Assembly: GCA_945607565.1 (NCBI GenBank)
Contig: CALYZD010000006.1
Span: forward strand, 1-53,920
Origin: an uncultured Bacteroidales bacterium
Lineage (GTDB): Bacteria; Bacteroidota; Bacteroidia; Bacteroidales; Marinilabiliaceae
Length of the DNA stretch: 53,920 nt
Direction: 5' to 3'
The notes beneath the pieces were generated by a model. It searched no databases, was not told the DNA's origin, and was given only the letters and a program-made list of their open reading frames with translations. Shown piece after piece: positions 25,562 through 35,095 of the stretch (positions within the stretch are counted from its first letter, which is position 1; every line of letters begins with the position of its first letter). A program made the translations under genes and the position numbers.

Positions 25562-25574
25562 TAATCGTTACAAA
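25558..25574. promoter_or_regulatory. PerR-type operator over the perR -7 element
   Basis: TTTGTAA-TCG-TTACAAA is a perfect inverted repeat; read as 7-1-7 it is TTGTAAT-C-GTTACAA, close in plan to the Fur/PerR box family. It begins inside the -7 element and ends 5 bp before the start codon, indicating autorepression. Confidence 0.7.
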
Positions 25575-25579
25575 TTTAT

Positions 25580-26026
25580 ATGCGCAACAATGTTGATGTG
25601 AATGCAGAAGACTATTTAATAAGTCATGGTGTTAAGCCTTCGGTGCAGAGATTGGCGATAATGAATTATTTGTTTTCGCACAAAACTCACCCGACTGCAG
25701 ATGAAATATACATGTCGTTGCACAGCGAGATTGTAACGCTGTCGAAAACAACGGTTTATAACACTTTGAAGCTGCTTGCCGAGAAAGGTGCCATCCTTGC
25801 TTTGGGAGTCGATGACAAAAACATGCGCTTCGATGGCGATATTTCAGCACACGCGCATTTTTTTTGTACAAAATGTGGAAGGGTTTACGATTTTGGATTC
25901 GAAATCATGGCGAAGATAAATTCTCTGGCATCGGTCAGCGCCGAGGGCTACAGGATAGACGACTCGCAGTTGAACTGCAAGGGTATCTGTTCCGAATGCG
26001 CTCGACTTGAGGCGGAAAGCGAATGA
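25580..26026 (+). CDS. perR: PerR peroxide-sensing repressor (Fur family)
   Basis: 148 residues. Winged-helix DNA-binding half (VKPSVQRLAIMNYLFSH, TLSKTTVYNTLKLL), then the dimerisation half. All five regulatory-metal ligands of PerR are present: His37, Asp85 (RFDGD), His91 and His93 (HAHFF) and Asp104 (VYDF). Asp85 in particular separates PerR from Fur and Zur. Two CxxC pairs (Cys96/Cys99, Cys137/Cys140) hold the structural zinc. In the family, iron-catalysed oxidation of His37/His91 by peroxide releases the repressor. It is autoregulated through the overlapping box and is followed 48 bp later by rubrerythrin, a typical PerR target. Confidence 0.93.
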   Translation: MRNNVDVNAEDYLISHGVKPSVQRLAIMNYLFSHKTHPTADEIYMSLHSEIVTLSKTTVYNTLKLLAEKGAILALGVDDKNMRFDGDISAHAHFFCTKCGRVYDFGFEIMAKINSLASVSAEGYRIDDSQLNCKGICSECARLEAESE

Positions 26027-26074
26027 TTTTTAAAATTAGATATATCAATTATTAATTACAAAAAACGAAGGAAT

Positions 26075-26629
26075 ATGAAGAAGAAATTTATTTGCACAGT
26101 ATGTGGTTATGTGCATGAAGGCGATTCCGCTCCCGAAAAATGCCCGCAGTGTGGCGTTCCGGCCAGCAAGTTCAAGGAATTGGACGAAAGCCAGGCTCTG
26201 ACGTTCGTGTCGGAACACGAAATTGGAGTGGCAAAAGGCTGCGACGATGAGATGATCAAGGATCTGAACGCTCACTTCAACGGCGAGTGTACTGAAGTAG
26301 GTATGTATCTGGCGATGAGCCGCCAGGCCGACCGCGAAGGCTATCCCGAAATTGCAGAGGCATTCAAGCGTTATGCATGGGAAGAGGCCGAGCACGCTTC
26401 GAAATTCGCCGAACTTCTGGGCGACGTGGTTTGGGACACCAAGACGAATCTCGAAAAACGCATGAATGCGGAGTCGGGCGCATGCACCGACAAGTACCGC
26501 ATTGCAAAGCGCGCCAAGGAACTGAATCTGGATGCAATCCACGATACCGTTCACGAAATGGCGAAAGACGAGGCTCGTCACGGACGCGGCTTCTTTGGCC
26601 TCTACAACAGATATTTCGGCAAGAAATAG
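26075..26629 (+). CDS. Reverse rubrerythrin (N-terminal rubredoxin domain)
   Basis: 184 residues. A rubredoxin domain comes first (CTVCGY residues 7-12, CPQCG about 23-27), followed by a four-helix ferritin-like di-iron domain with E..EvGMYL, W.EAEHA and DEARHG motifs. Classical rubrerythrin has the opposite order, so this is the reverse type, an NAD(P)H-linked peroxide/oxygen reductase in anaerobes. It follows perR by 48 bp with no terminator between, so it is probably co-transcribed and peroxide-induced. A terminator follows at 26671. Confidence 0.95.
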   Translation: MKKKFICTVCGYVHEGDSAPEKCPQCGVPASKFKELDESQALTFVSEHEIGVAKGCDDEMIKDLNAHFNGECTEVGMYLAMSRQADREGYPEIAEAFKRYAWEEAEHASKFAELLGDVVWDTKTNLEKRMNAESGACTDKYRIAKRAKELNLDAIHDTVHEMAKDEARHGRGFFGLYNRYFGKK

Positions 26630-26670
26630 GCGAAATCATTTTTGTTAATTTCAGTATAGCTTAGTTGATG

Positions 26671-26702
26671 ACTTCCGCGTCGTGAGATGCGGAAGTTTTT
26701 TT
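26671..26702 (+). terminator. Rho-independent terminator after rubrerythrin
   Basis: ACTTCCGC (26671-26678) pairs with GCGGAAGT (26689-26696); seven Ts end at 26702. Confidence 0.85.
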
Positions 26703-26758
26703 GTAAGTGAAAATGTTGGTCGTGTTGTTAATTTTTCTTGGAACGTGTGTAATGATTC

Positions 26759-26789
26759 TTGCGCAGTATCTTATGAAATATTACTTTTG
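26759..26789 (+). promoter_or_regulatory. Promoter of CoA-transferase gene
   Basis: TTG (26759-26761), 20 bp spacer, TACTTTTG (26782-26789). The start codon is 34 bp downstream. Confidence 0.7.
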
Positions 26790-26822
26790 TGAGGGTCTAA
26801 ACAAAACATTTTAAATAATAGT

Positions 26823-28310
26823 ATGCGATTCAGGATTATTTCAGCAGCGGAAGCGGCTTCTTTCGTAAAGAATGGAAATGTGGTCGGGATTGGCGGATTT
26901 TCGTCGGTCGGGACGCCTAAGGCTGTGCCGGCGGCAATAGCAGAATTGGCTGAGGCTGAGCACAAAAAAGGGAATGAATACAAGATTGGCCTTATAACCG
27001 GCGGTTCGACGGGCGACCAGATAGACGGAATGCTGTCGCGCGCCAAGGCCGTGGCATTTCGCACGCCATTTCAGTCGCACAAGGACATGCGCAATGCGAT
27101 AAATGCCTGTGAGGTAAATTATTTCGATTTGCATCTGTCGCATGTGGCTCAGGATGTGCGATATAATTTCCTTGGCAAGATTGATGTCGCGATCATCGAG
27201 GCCGCTGCAATAACCGACGAGGGCGAAATAGTCCTGACGACATCTGTGGGCATCACGCCGACAATCGCCGCCAAAGCCGATAAAATCATCATCGAGCTGA
27301 ACACGTCGCATCCGGCCAAAATTCGCGGAATGCACGATTTGTATGAGCCGGTGAATCCTCCCTATCGCCGCGAAATACCCATATACACGCCGCAAGACAG
27401 GATTGGCTCGGCGCTGCTCAAGGTCGACAGTTCGAAGGTTGTGGGCGTTGTCGAAACCGACTTGCATGACAACATAGCAGAATTCACTCCGGTTGACGCG
27501 GTTACGGCCAAAATCGGCGACAATGTCGCGTCGTTCCTGATTGCGGAGCACAAAAACGGAATCATTCCAAAGGAATTTCTGCCATTGCAGTCGGGCGTGG
27601 GCAATATCGCAAACGCCGTTCTTGGTTCGCTTGGCCAATGCTCTGACATTCCGTCGTTTAGCATGTTTACTGAGGTGATTCAGAATTCGGTAATCGACCT
27701 GATGAAAAGCGGACGGATCTCGTTTGCGAGCGGCAGTTCGCTGACGCTTTCCGAGTCGAAACTTGCCGAAGTCTATGCCGACTACGACTTTTTCAAGGAC
27801 AAGCTTATGCTGCGTCCGCAGGAAATCACGAACAATCCGGAGCTTGTGCGTCGTTTGGGCGTGATTGCAATCAACACGGCTCTCGAAGTCGATATCTTTG
27901 GCAACGTCAACAGCACCAATGTGTTGGGTAGCAAGATGATGAACGGTATTGGCGGTTCGGCCGATTTTGCCCGGAACTCGTTCTTGTCAATCTTCACTTG
28001 TCCTTCGGTCGCAAAGAAGGGCGTCATTTCGGCAATCGTGCCAATGGCGAGTCACGTCGATAGCAGCGAACACTCAGTGAAAGTGATTGTTACCGAGCAG
28101 GGCGTGGCCGATTTGCGCGGAAAGTCGCCGATACAGCGCGCTCAGACCATAATCGAAAACTGCGCGCATCCCGATTATAAGAACATTTTGTGGGATTATC
28201 TCAAACTGTCTCAGGACAATAGCCATACTCCGATGTCGCTTCGCAATGCGCTGAAAATGCACCTCGCATTTGCCGAAACCGGCGACATGAGGAATGTCGA
28301 ATGGTCATAA
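26823..28310 (+). CDS. Acetyl-CoA hydrolase/transferase family enzyme, probable succinyl-CoA:acetate CoA-transferase
   Basis: 495 residues, normal for the Cat1/AarC class. The catalytic Glu is expected at Glu284 (SMFTEVIQNS), and the CoA-site loop is MNGIGGSADFARN. Further marks are GIGGFSSVGTPKAVP, EIVLTTSVG and VTEQGVADLRGKSP. The enzyme moves CoA between carboxylic acids. In succinate/propionate-fermenting Bacteroidales the usual pair is succinyl-CoA (or propionyl-CoA) and acetate/succinate, but the exact pair cannot be read from sequence. It is a single-gene unit with its own promoter and terminator. Confidence 0.9.
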   Translation: MRFRIISAAEAASFVKNGNVVGIGGFSSVGTPKAVPAAIAELAEAEHKKGNEYKIGLITGGSTGDQIDGMLSRAKAVAFRTPFQSHKDMRNAINACEVNYFDLHLSHVAQDVRYNFLGKIDVAIIEAAAITDEGEIVLTTSVGITPTIAAKADKIIIELNTSHPAKIRGMHDLYEPVNPPYRREIPIYTPQDRIGSALLKVDSSKVVGVVETDLHDNIAEFTPVDAVTAKIGDNVASFLIAEHKNGIIPKEFLPLQSGVGNIANAVLGSLGQCSDIPSFSMFTEVIQNSVIDLMKSGRISFASGSSLTLSESKLAEVYADYDFFKDKLMLRPQEITNNPELVRRLGVIAINTALEVDIFGNVNSTNVLGSKMMNGIGGSADFARNSFLSIFTCPSVAKKGVISAIVPMASHVDSSEHSVKVIVTEQGVADLRGKSPIQRAQTIIENCAHPDYKNILWDYLKLSQDNSHTPMSLRNALKMHLAFAETGDMRNVEWS

Positions 28311-28330
28311 AAGTTTCTTTTTTAGTACAG

Positions 28331-28368
28331 ACAGCCGGATCTTAGCATGGATAAGTTCCGGCTGTTTT
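28331..28368 (+). terminator. Rho-independent terminator after CoA-transferase gene
   Basis: ACAGCCGGA (28331-28339) pairs with TCCGGCTGT (28357-28365), followed by TTTT. Confidence 0.8.
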
Positions 28369-28441
28369 GATTTTGCGGGCAGCCGTTGTGCGGGCCGCCC
28401 TGACGGCGTCCGGAAATGGGCGCAGCATTGCATTGAAAAAA

Positions 28442-28473
28442 TTCGTCAGGCTGATGTTAATTATTTAAATTTG
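28442..28473 (+). promoter_or_regulatory. Promoter of mpl
   Basis: TTCG (28442-28445), 20 bp spacer, TAAATTTG (28466-28473), 25 bp before the mpl start. The -7 element is exact, the -33 has one mismatch. Confidence 0.65.
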
Positions 28474-28498
28474 GCCGGTTTTAAAGCGGACAAGCTAA

Positions 28499-29860
28499 AT
28501 GAAAAAAGTACATTTTATCGCAATGGGCGGCAGCGTGATGCACAATCTTGCAATCGCACTGCACGACGCCGGAATGCAGGTGACGGGCTCGGACGACGAG
28601 TTTTTCGAGCCGTCCAAATCGCGACTGGCCGCTCGCGGGCTGCTGCCGGCCTACGACGGCTGGAATCCCGACGCCATAACTCCGGACTTGGATGCGGTGA
28701 TTCTGGGCATGCACGCGCGGGAGGACAATCCCGAACTGATTCGTGCCAAAGAACTGAATGTCAGGATTTATTCTTATCCGGAATATCTCTACGAACATAC
28801 CAGAAACAAGATTCGCGTAGTGGTCGGCGGCAGCCATGGCAAGACGACCACCACTTCGATGATCATGCACGTGCTCCGCGAGGCGGGCGTGAAATTCGAC
28901 TATATGGTTGGCGCTCAGCTCGAAGGCTTCGAGACGATGGTCCGCTTGTCGCGCGATGCCAAGATCGCGGTTTTTGAAGGCGACGAATATCTGACTTCGC
29001 CGCTCGACCTGACGCCCAAGTTCCATTGGTATCGCCCCACAATTGCCCTGCTGACCGGGATCGCTTGGGATCACATAAACGTCTTTCCGACTTGGGAAAA
29101 TTACGTTTGGCAGTTCGAGGAGTTCAGCCGCCGCATTGAGCCGAACGGGACTTTGGTTTATTACGCCGGCGATCCGGAGTTGAAAAAGATAGCGTCAGGA
29201 TGCCGTGCGGACATTAAAACATTGCCTTATGATGGCCTGAAAGCCGCGAACGATCATGGCGCGACGGTGGCCGAGCATGCCGGCAAGAGGTATGAATTGT
29301 CAGTTTTCGGCAGTCACAACATGCAGAATATTCATGGCGCGATGCTCGTTTGCAGAGAGTTGGGCGTCGACGATGACGCTTTCATGACCGCCATGAAGAC
29401 ATTCAGAGGCGCAGCCAAACGCCTGCAAATATTGAAACAGACGTCAGATTCGACGATTTTTCTCGATTTTGCGCATTCGCCGTCAAAGCTAAAGGCGACT
29501 ACCGAGGCGGTGCGTGAGCATTTTTCTGACCGCAAGCTTGTGGCAGTCATGGAGTTGCATACGTTCAGCAGCCTCAATAAGTCGTTTTTGCCGCAGTATG
29601 CGCACGCCATGGACGCTGCCGACGAAGCTTATGTCTACTACAATCCGGAAGTGATTGAACATAAGCGCCTTGAGCCGATTGAGCCCAAAGATGTGGAGCG
29701 GAATTTCGCTCATCGCAACATGTCCGTCTTTATGGATTCCGCTCTGTTGGTCAGCCACTTGCGGCAATTGGACTTGAAAAACACGACACTTCTCATCATG
29801 ACTTCCGGAAACTTTTCGGGAGTCGATTTGAAACAATTGGCCGATCAGCTAATTGGCTGA
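28499..29860 (+). CDS. mpl: UDP-MurNAc:L-Ala-gamma-D-Glu-meso-DAP ligase (murein tripeptide recycling)
   Basis: 453 residues. It attaches recycled tripeptide to UDP-MurNAc so that peptidoglycan fragments are reused. The N-terminal Rossmann-like part starts VHFIAMGGSVMHNLAIALHDAG, which matches Mpl rather than MurC. The Mur ligase ATP loop GSHGKTTTT is at 111-119, FEGDEYLTSPLD (central domain) and FLDFAHSPSKLKAT (C-terminal domain) follow. Length fits Mpl. The stop is 19 bp before nadK, and a promoter lies just upstream, so mpl-nadK form one unit. Confidence 0.93.
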   Translation: MKKVHFIAMGGSVMHNLAIALHDAGMQVTGSDDEFFEPSKSRLAARGLLPAYDGWNPDAITPDLDAVILGMHAREDNPELIRAKELNVRIYSYPEYLYEHTRNKIRVVVGGSHGKTTTTSMIMHVLREAGVKFDYMVGAQLEGFETMVRLSRDAKIAVFEGDEYLTSPLDLTPKFHWYRPTIALLTGIAWDHINVFPTWENYVWQFEEFSRRIEPNGTLVYYAGDPELKKIASGCRADIKTLPYDGLKAANDHGATVAEHAGKRYELSVFGSHNMQNIHGAMLVCRELGVDDDAFMTAMKTFRGAAKRLQILKQTSDSTIFLDFAHSPSKLKATTEAVREHFSDRKLVAVMELHTFSSLNKSFLPQYAHAMDAADEAYVYYNPEVIEHKRLEPIEPKDVERNFAHRNMSVFMDSALLVSHLRQLDLKNTTLLIMTSGNFSGVDLKQLADQLIG

Positions 29861-29879
29861 GCATAATATATTCAAGCGA

Positions 29880-30752
29880 ATGAAAATAGCATTGTTTGGG
29901 AAAAAGTTCGACGACGCGCTGATGCCGTTTCTCGAAAAACTGCTGTCGTTTTTTGTCCGCAACAATGTTGAAGTGCTCGCAATCCGCCCGATGTACGAAT
30001 TCATGCGCCGCCGCGGCATGCTCGACGCGCGCCTCCGGATAGCTCCTTTCGTGACCATCTTGCAAGAAACCGACGCCGACCTGCTGCTCAGCATTGGTGG
30101 TGACGGTACCTTCTTGGAATCAGTGACTTACGCTCGTGGAAACGTGCCGATAATGGGCGTCAACAGCGGGAGGCTGGGCTTCTTGTCGGAAGTGTCGCAA
30201 GACGACATCGAGGCCGCATTGCAGAGCTTTTTCGACGGCCGGTTCGTCACGAGCAAGCTCGACGTCATAGCGCTCCAGAGCATGGACGGCGAGGTCATCG
30301 ACTTTGCCCTCAACGAGTTCGCCGTCACCAAGCGCGACAGTTCGTCGATGCTGACCATCCACACCTACGTCAACAACGAATTTCTGACGACATACTGGGC
30401 CGACGGCCTCATCGTCTCGACGCCGACCGGCTCGACAGCCTATTCGATGAGCGTCGGCGGGCCGATAGTGCATCCGGCCACGCCCGTTTTCATCCTGACG
30501 CCAATTGCTCCGCACAATCTGACTGTCAGGCCGTTGGTGGTCTCGAACGACGTCGACGTCAGGTTGCACATCGAAAGCCGCGGGCGCCGGCTGCTCACCT
30601 CGCTTGACGGCCGCATGCATCTGTGCGACACCAACACTTGCCTGCAAATCAAAAAGGCGCCGTTCAACGTGCGGGTCGTGCAGCTGCCCGAGCATTCGTT
30701 CTATGCGACTTTGCGCAACAAACTGATGTGGGGCGCCGACAAACGGAATTAG
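29880..30752 (+). CDS. nadK: NAD kinase
   Basis: 290 residues; phosphorylates NAD to NADP. The catalytic loop SIGGDGTFL, NSGRLGFLSE and the nucleotide-binding TPTGSTAYSMSVGGPI are all intact. I chose the ATG at 29880 because MKIALFGKK begins the first beta strand directly; a TTG at 29853 would overlap the mpl stop and add nine residues not typical of the family. It is downstream of mpl on the same strand. Confidence 0.95.
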   Translation: MKIALFGKKFDDALMPFLEKLLSFFVRNNVEVLAIRPMYEFMRRRGMLDARLRIAPFVTILQETDADLLLSIGGDGTFLESVTYARGNVPIMGVNSGRLGFLSEVSQDDIEAALQSFFDGRFVTSKLDVIALQSMDGEVIDFALNEFAVTKRDSSSMLTIHTYVNNEFLTTYWADGLIVSTPTGSTAYSMSVGGPIVHPATPVFILTPIAPHNLTVRPLVVSNDVDVRLHIESRGRRLLTSLDGRMHLCDTNTCLQIKKAPFNVRVVQLPEHSFYATLRNKLMWGADKRN

Positions 30753-30873
30753 CAAATGAGCTTTTCGCGGCCATTGGTGGATAAAAAAACGACGTTATTT
30801 GAATAAATATCAGCACGTGAAAAAAAAGTCATTCCTTTACATTAATTATAATGCTTGTTGCGTTATCATTTAA

Positions 30874-31659
30874 ATGATGAAAATTGTGACAAGACTTTTT
30901 GTTGAGATACGAACGGTGGCGGCAGTGCTGGCATTGGCGATGTCGGGCGGTGCATGGGCGCAGAACCGGCTCGAATTGGGTTTGTTCGGCGGAGTCAGTT
31001 ACTATATGGGTGACCTCAATCCGTCGCAGCAGTTCAAGGACCCGCGCCCGTCGTTCGGCGTGATAGGCCGCTACGTGCTGACCGACCGCATGGCCGTGAA
31101 AGGGAACGTGGTGCTGGCGGGGCTCGAAGGGCACTATCCCGGCAGCGGCGATCTCTACGTGGGCGGCTCAACCACAAGTGCCGACGGCTCGGAGTCGACG
31201 CCCGACGCGTACTACGACTTTTCGCGGACGATAGCGGACGCCGGCGCCATGTTCGAACTGAATTTCATGAGTTACGATCATGTGTTCAGGAAAGAGACGC
31301 GCTTCACGCCATACGTCACGGCGGGCTTGGCGGCCACTTGCTACAAAAGGTATGCCGGCGGGAATAAAGCCAAACCGCATTTTGTATTATCTTTGCCGTT
31401 CGGCTTTGGAGCCAAATACAAGGTGAACGAATGGCTGCGGCTGGGGCTTGAGTGGACTCTGCGAAAGACCTTCGAAGACGACCTCGACGTGACCACCGGC
31501 ACCGAAGGCGCGATAGACCCGAGCGACCCGTATCGGAACGGCCACCGGGCGTTGACGCACAACAACGATTGGTATTCGCTATGCGGCATGACGCTGACAT
31601 TCAGCATGTGGCCGCGCAAGGTCAAGTGCAGCGACGGGATGCGCGGATTCAATCGCTGA
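30874..31659 (+). CDS. porG: PorG-like outer-membrane protein (DUF6089 family)
   Basis: 261 residues with a signal peptide ending near GAWAQ. The mature part begins [18 protein letters not shown] and has alternating beta strands with an aromatic C-terminal region ([11 protein letters not shown]), typical of an 8-strand barrel. In Porphyromonas gingivalis the member of this family, PorG, is a T9SS outer-membrane subunit, and as I remember it lies in the same order before uppS, bamA and ompH genes; that order is repeated here. Bacteroidales without T9SS also carry DUF6089 proteins, so the secretion role is an inference. The stop is 10 bp before uppS. Confidence 0.75.
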   Translation: MMKIVTRLFVEIRTVAAVLALAMSGGAWAQNRLELGLFGGVSYYMGDLNPSQQFKDPRPSFGVIGRYVLTDRMAVKGNVVLAGLEGHYPGSGDLYVGGSTTSADGSESTPDAYYDFSRTIADAGAMFELNFMSYDHVFRKETRFTPYVTAGLAATCYKRYAGGNKAKPHFVLSLPFGFGAKYKVNEWLRLGLEWTLRKTFEDDLDVTTGTEGAIDPSDPYRNGHRALTHNNDWYSLCGMTLTFSMWPRKVKCSDGMRGFNR

Positions 31660-31669
31660 GAATATTGAA

Positions 31670-32428
31670 ATGAATTATTATGCAGATATGTCGATGAAAG
31701 ACAAGATAATAAAAGATAAACTGCCCAAGCATGTGGCCGTGATCATGGACGGCAACGGCCGCTGGGCCAAGCAGAAAGGCAATATGCGGCTTTTCGGCCA
31801 CCAGAACGGAGTGAAAGCGGTGCGCGAAGTCACCGAGGCAGCGGCCGAATTGGGAATAGAATATCTCACCTTATACGCCTTCTCAACGGAAAACTGGAAT
31901 CGGCCCAAAGCCGAAGTCGAGGGGCTGATGTCTTTGTTGGTGTCGACAATAGCATCCGAAACTAAAACGCTCAACAACAACAATGTACGGCTCCGCGTCA
32001 TCGGCTGCCACAATCTGCCGGCATCGGTGCAGAAAAAACTTGACGAATGTGTGGCCCAGACCGCCTCAAACACCGGCCTGACGCTTGTCCTGGCCCTGAG
32101 CTACAGTTCGCGGTGGGAAATCACAGAGGCCGCGCGCCAGATTGCGGCCGACGTCAAGAGTGGAAAAATCACTGCGGAATCTATAGACGAAAACACTGTA
32201 TCACAATATCTGTCAACAAGTTTCATGCCCGACCCGGAGCTGCTGATACGCACGAGCGGAGAATTGCGGATCAGCAATTTTCTGATGTGGCAGATCGCCT
32301 ATTCCGAACTTTACTTTTGCGAAACGCTGTGGCCCGACTTTCGAAAAGACGACTTCTATCGCGCCATCGTCGAATATCAAGGACGCGAACGGCGCTTCGG
32401 CAAGACGAGTGAGCAGGTAAGAAACTAA
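31670..32428 (+). CDS. uppS: Undecaprenyl diphosphate synthase (cis-isoprenyl transferase)
   Basis: 252 residues. It makes the C55 lipid carrier for peptidoglycan and surface glycans. The catalytic Asp27 lies in IMDGNGRWA, followed by [15 protein letters not shown] and the C-terminal [26 protein letters not shown]. Met7 or Met9 are possible later starts; the core begins at about residue 20 in any case. It sits between the porG-like gene and bamA. Confidence 0.96.
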   Translation: MNYYADMSMKDKIIKDKLPKHVAVIMDGNGRWAKQKGNMRLFGHQNGVKAVREVTEAAAELGIEYLTLYAFSTENWNRPKAEVEGLMSLLVSTIASETKTLNNNNVRLRVIGCHNLPASVQKKLDECVAQTASNTGLTLVLALSYSSRWEITEAARQIAADVKSGKITAESIDENTVSQYLSTSFMPDPELLIRTSGELRISNFLMWQIAYSELYFCETLWPDFRKDDFYRAIVEYQGRERRFGKTSEQVRN

Positions 32429-32454
32429 AAATCAAAGGAAGAAATCAAGTGCAA

Positions 32455-35070
32455 ATGCGAATCAAATATCTAATGTTGCTGGTCGTGCTGGCATCGGCAA
32501 CGGTTTCGGCTCAGCAATCCGACTCTTTCTCGACCGACGCGGCACCCGCCGACAGCGCAACGACCAACGACATCGATGACGATCTGACGGTGGCCAAAAT
32601 GTCGTACTCCGGCACCCCGAAAAAATACACCATAGCAGACATCGAAATAGTTGGCGTAGAGAATCTTGACAAGAAAATACTGATAAATCTTTCGGGCCTG
32701 AAGGTCGGCCAGACAATCACGGTCCCGGGCGACGACATTTCGCAGGCCGCCCGCCGCTATTGGAACCACGGCTTGTTTTCGTCGGTCAAGATTTATCAGA
32801 GCAAGGTGGTCGGGCGTGACATCTATCTGCAAATCAAGCTGGTGGAGCGTCCGCGACTGAGCGAAATCAACTTCTATGGCCTGAAGCGCAGCGAGGTCGA
32901 CGATGTGGACAGCAAAGTCGCGATGATGAAAGGTTCGCAGGTGACGCCGTTCATGATTACGCGCGCCAAAAAATATGTGACGAACTATTTCGTTGACAAA
33001 GGTTTCTATAATACCGAAGTGACTATTATTCAGCGTAATGATGCGAACAATCCGAATCAGGTCATCCTTGACATCACGGTCGACAAAAAGGAGAAGGTCA
33101 AGGTGCGCGAGCTGAACATCAGCGGCAACACCGTGATGAGTTATCGCAAGCTGAATCGTGCCATGAAGAAAACCAACGCGAAGAAGCTGTACAACTTTTT
33201 CAGAACCAAGAAGTTCGTCAAGGAAAAATATGAAGAGGACCTTGGCAATCTGATTGCTCTCTACAACGAAAAAGGCTATCGCGACGCCCGCATCGTGTCG
33301 GAAAAAGTCACCAAAAACGACAACAACACGGTCGACATCAACATTGAGGTCGACGAAGGCAACAAATATTATCTGGGCAATGTGTCGTGGGTTGGCAACA
33401 GTATCTATTCGGGTGATTATCTGAGCTATAAGTTGCGCATGGACAAAGGCGACGTGTTCAACAGCAAGAAACTCAGCAAGCGCCTGTTCGAGGACGAGGA
33501 TGCCGTCCACAGCGAATACATGGACAACGGTTATTTGTTCTCGCGCATCACGCCAATCGAGGCGAACGTCTATAACGACACGATTGACCTCGAAATGCGC
33601 GTCGAGGAAGGGCCTCAGGCGTCGATAAACGAGGTGATTATCAGAGGAAACACGAAGACGCACGAGCAGGTGGTAAGGCGCGAAGTGCGCACAAAGCCCG
33701 GCCAGCTGTTCAGCAAGTCAGAGCTTATCCGAACGGTCCGCGAGCTGGCGCAGCTCGGATACTTCAACCCCGAAAACATCGACCCCAAAGTCTCGCCCGA
33801 CGCCGACAATGGCACGGTCGACCTGACGTATAATCTGGAGGAAAAGTCGAGCGACCAGATTGAGCTCTCCGGCGGCTGGGGTGCCGGAATGTTCGTGGGT
33901 TCGGTCGGCTTGAAATTCACGAACTTCTCAATCCGCAACATTTTCAACAAGGAAGCATACTCGCCGCTGCCAACCGGCGATGGCCAGTCGCTGACATTGC
34001 GGGCTCAGGCTAACGGCTCTTATTATCAGTCGTATAGCGCATCGTTCACCGAGCCGTGGCTTGGCGGCAAGCGTCCCAATTCGTTCACCATTTCGGGGTA
34101 TTACTCGTCGCAGACCGGCGTAAGTTCAAGCTATTACAACAATTTCTACAACGCCTACTACGCCGGCTACGGCAACTCGACCGTGACGAGCCGAAAGGAC
34201 CTGCACCAGTATCGCAAAGTGGCCGGCTTCTCGGTCGGCTTGGGCAAGCGCCTCAGCTGGCCCGACGACTGGTTCACACTCTACACCGAAATCGGCTACC
34301 AAGTGTATATGCTGCGCAACTGGCAGTATTTCCTGATGCAGAACGGCCATTCGAACAACATCAACATGCGTGTCATCCTGAGCCGCAGTTCGATTGACAA
34401 CCCGATTTACACCCGAACCGGCTCGACGTTCTCGCTCGGCGTCAACTTCACGTTCCCCTATTCGCTTTTCGACGGGAAGAATTGGAAGTCGATTGACGAC
34501 GACAAGGAACGGTATAAATATATAGAGTATCACAAGTGGTCGCTCAAGGGCGCGTTCTTCAAGAGCCTCGACAATACGCGCAAGCTCGTCCTGATGGGCA
34601 AGATGGAGATGGGATTCGTCGGGTATTATGATAAATACAAGAAGACGCCGTTCGAAAAATTCGTGATGGGTGGCGACGGCATGTCGGGCTACAGCACCTA
34701 CGGCGAGGAGACGATTGGTTTGCGCGGCTACGAAAACTCCTCATTGACACCGCGTTCACTTGTCAACAATTCGTACGCCTACGACGGCAATATCTACAAC
34801 AAGTTCACGATGGAGCTGCGCTATCCGATTTCGTTGCAGCCGTCGGCCACCGTGTTCGCCCTGGCATTCCTCGAAGCCGGCAACTGCTGGAGCGAGTTTC
34901 AGGATTTCAACCCATTCGACTTAAAACGTTCGGCAGGTGTTGGATTGAGAATTTATCTTCCTATCTTTGGCCTGCTTGGAATCGATTGGGGCTATGGATT
35001 CGACTCTGTTGATGGATATTCTAACGCGGGCGGCAGTCAGTTCCACTTTGTCATCGGCCAGTCGTTCTAA
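32455..35070 (+). CDS. bamA: Outer-membrane protein assembly factor BamA
   Basis: 871 residues. It inserts barrel proteins into the outer membrane. I chose ATG 32455, which starts the signal peptide MRIKYLMLLVVLASATVSAQ behind an AGGAAG sequence, over a GTG two codons upstream. About five POTRA domains fill residues 60-440 (for example IADIEIVGVENLDKKILINLSGLKVGQ and VREGPQASINEVIIRGNTKTHEQVVRRE-type repeats), then an Omp85 barrel with GLRGYENSSLTPR (loop 6, RGY rather than RGF) and a C-terminal aromatic HFVIGQSF. The next gene, an skp paralogue, starts 25 bp later; chaperone and assembly machine are probably co-expressed. Confidence 0.96.
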   Translation: MRIKYLMLLVVLASATVSAQQSDSFSTDAAPADSATTNDIDDDLTVAKMSYSGTPKKYTIADIEIVGVENLDKKILINLSGLKVGQTITVPGDDISQAARRYWNHGLFSSVKIYQSKVVGRDIYLQIKLVERPRLSEINFYGLKRSEVDDVDSKVAMMKGSQVTPFMITRAKKYVTNYFVDKGFYNTEVTIIQRNDANNPNQVILDITVDKKEKVKVRELNISGNTVMSYRKLNRAMKKTNAKKLYNFFRTKKFVKEKYEEDLGNLIALYNEKGYRDARIVSEKVTKNDNNTVDINIEVDEGNKYYLGNVSWVGNSIYSGDYLSYKLRMDKGDVFNSKKLSKRLFEDEDAVHSEYMDNGYLFSRITPIEANVYNDTIDLEMRVEEGPQASINEVIIRGNTKTHEQVVRREVRTKPGQLFSKSELIRTVRELAQLGYFNPENIDPKVSPDADNGTVDLTYNLEEKSSDQIELSGGWGAGMFVGSVGLKFTNFSIRNIFNKEAYSPLPTGDGQSLTLRAQANGSYYQSYSASFTEPWLGGKRPNSFTISGYYSSQTGVSSSYYNNFYNAYYAGYGNSTVTSRKDLHQYRKVAGFSVGLGKRLSWPDDWFTLYTEIGYQVYMLRNWQYFLMQNGHSNNINMRVILSRSSIDNPIYTRTGSTFSLGVNFTFPYSLFDGKNWKSIDDDKERYKYIEYHKWSLKGAFFKSLDNTRKLVLMGKMEMGFVGYYDKYKKTPFEKFVMGGDGMSGYSTYGEETIGLRGYENSSLTPRSLVNNSYAYDGNIYNKFTMELRYPISLQPSATVFALAFLEAGNCWSEFQDFNPFDLKRSAGVGLRIYLPIFGLLGIDWGYGFDSVDGYSNAGGSQFHFVIGQSF

Positions 35071-35095
35071 TGTCTAACAGTCAATATTTTGCATC

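Noticed and set aside
26713-26814. 33-codon hydrophobic frame upstream of the CoA-transferase gene
   Set aside because: It overlaps the well-formed promoter at 26759-26789 and has no ribosome-binding sequence; most likely chance.
28294-28977. 227-codon frame overlapping the start of mpl in another frame
   Set aside because: It spans the CoA-transferase terminator and mpl promoter and resembles no protein.
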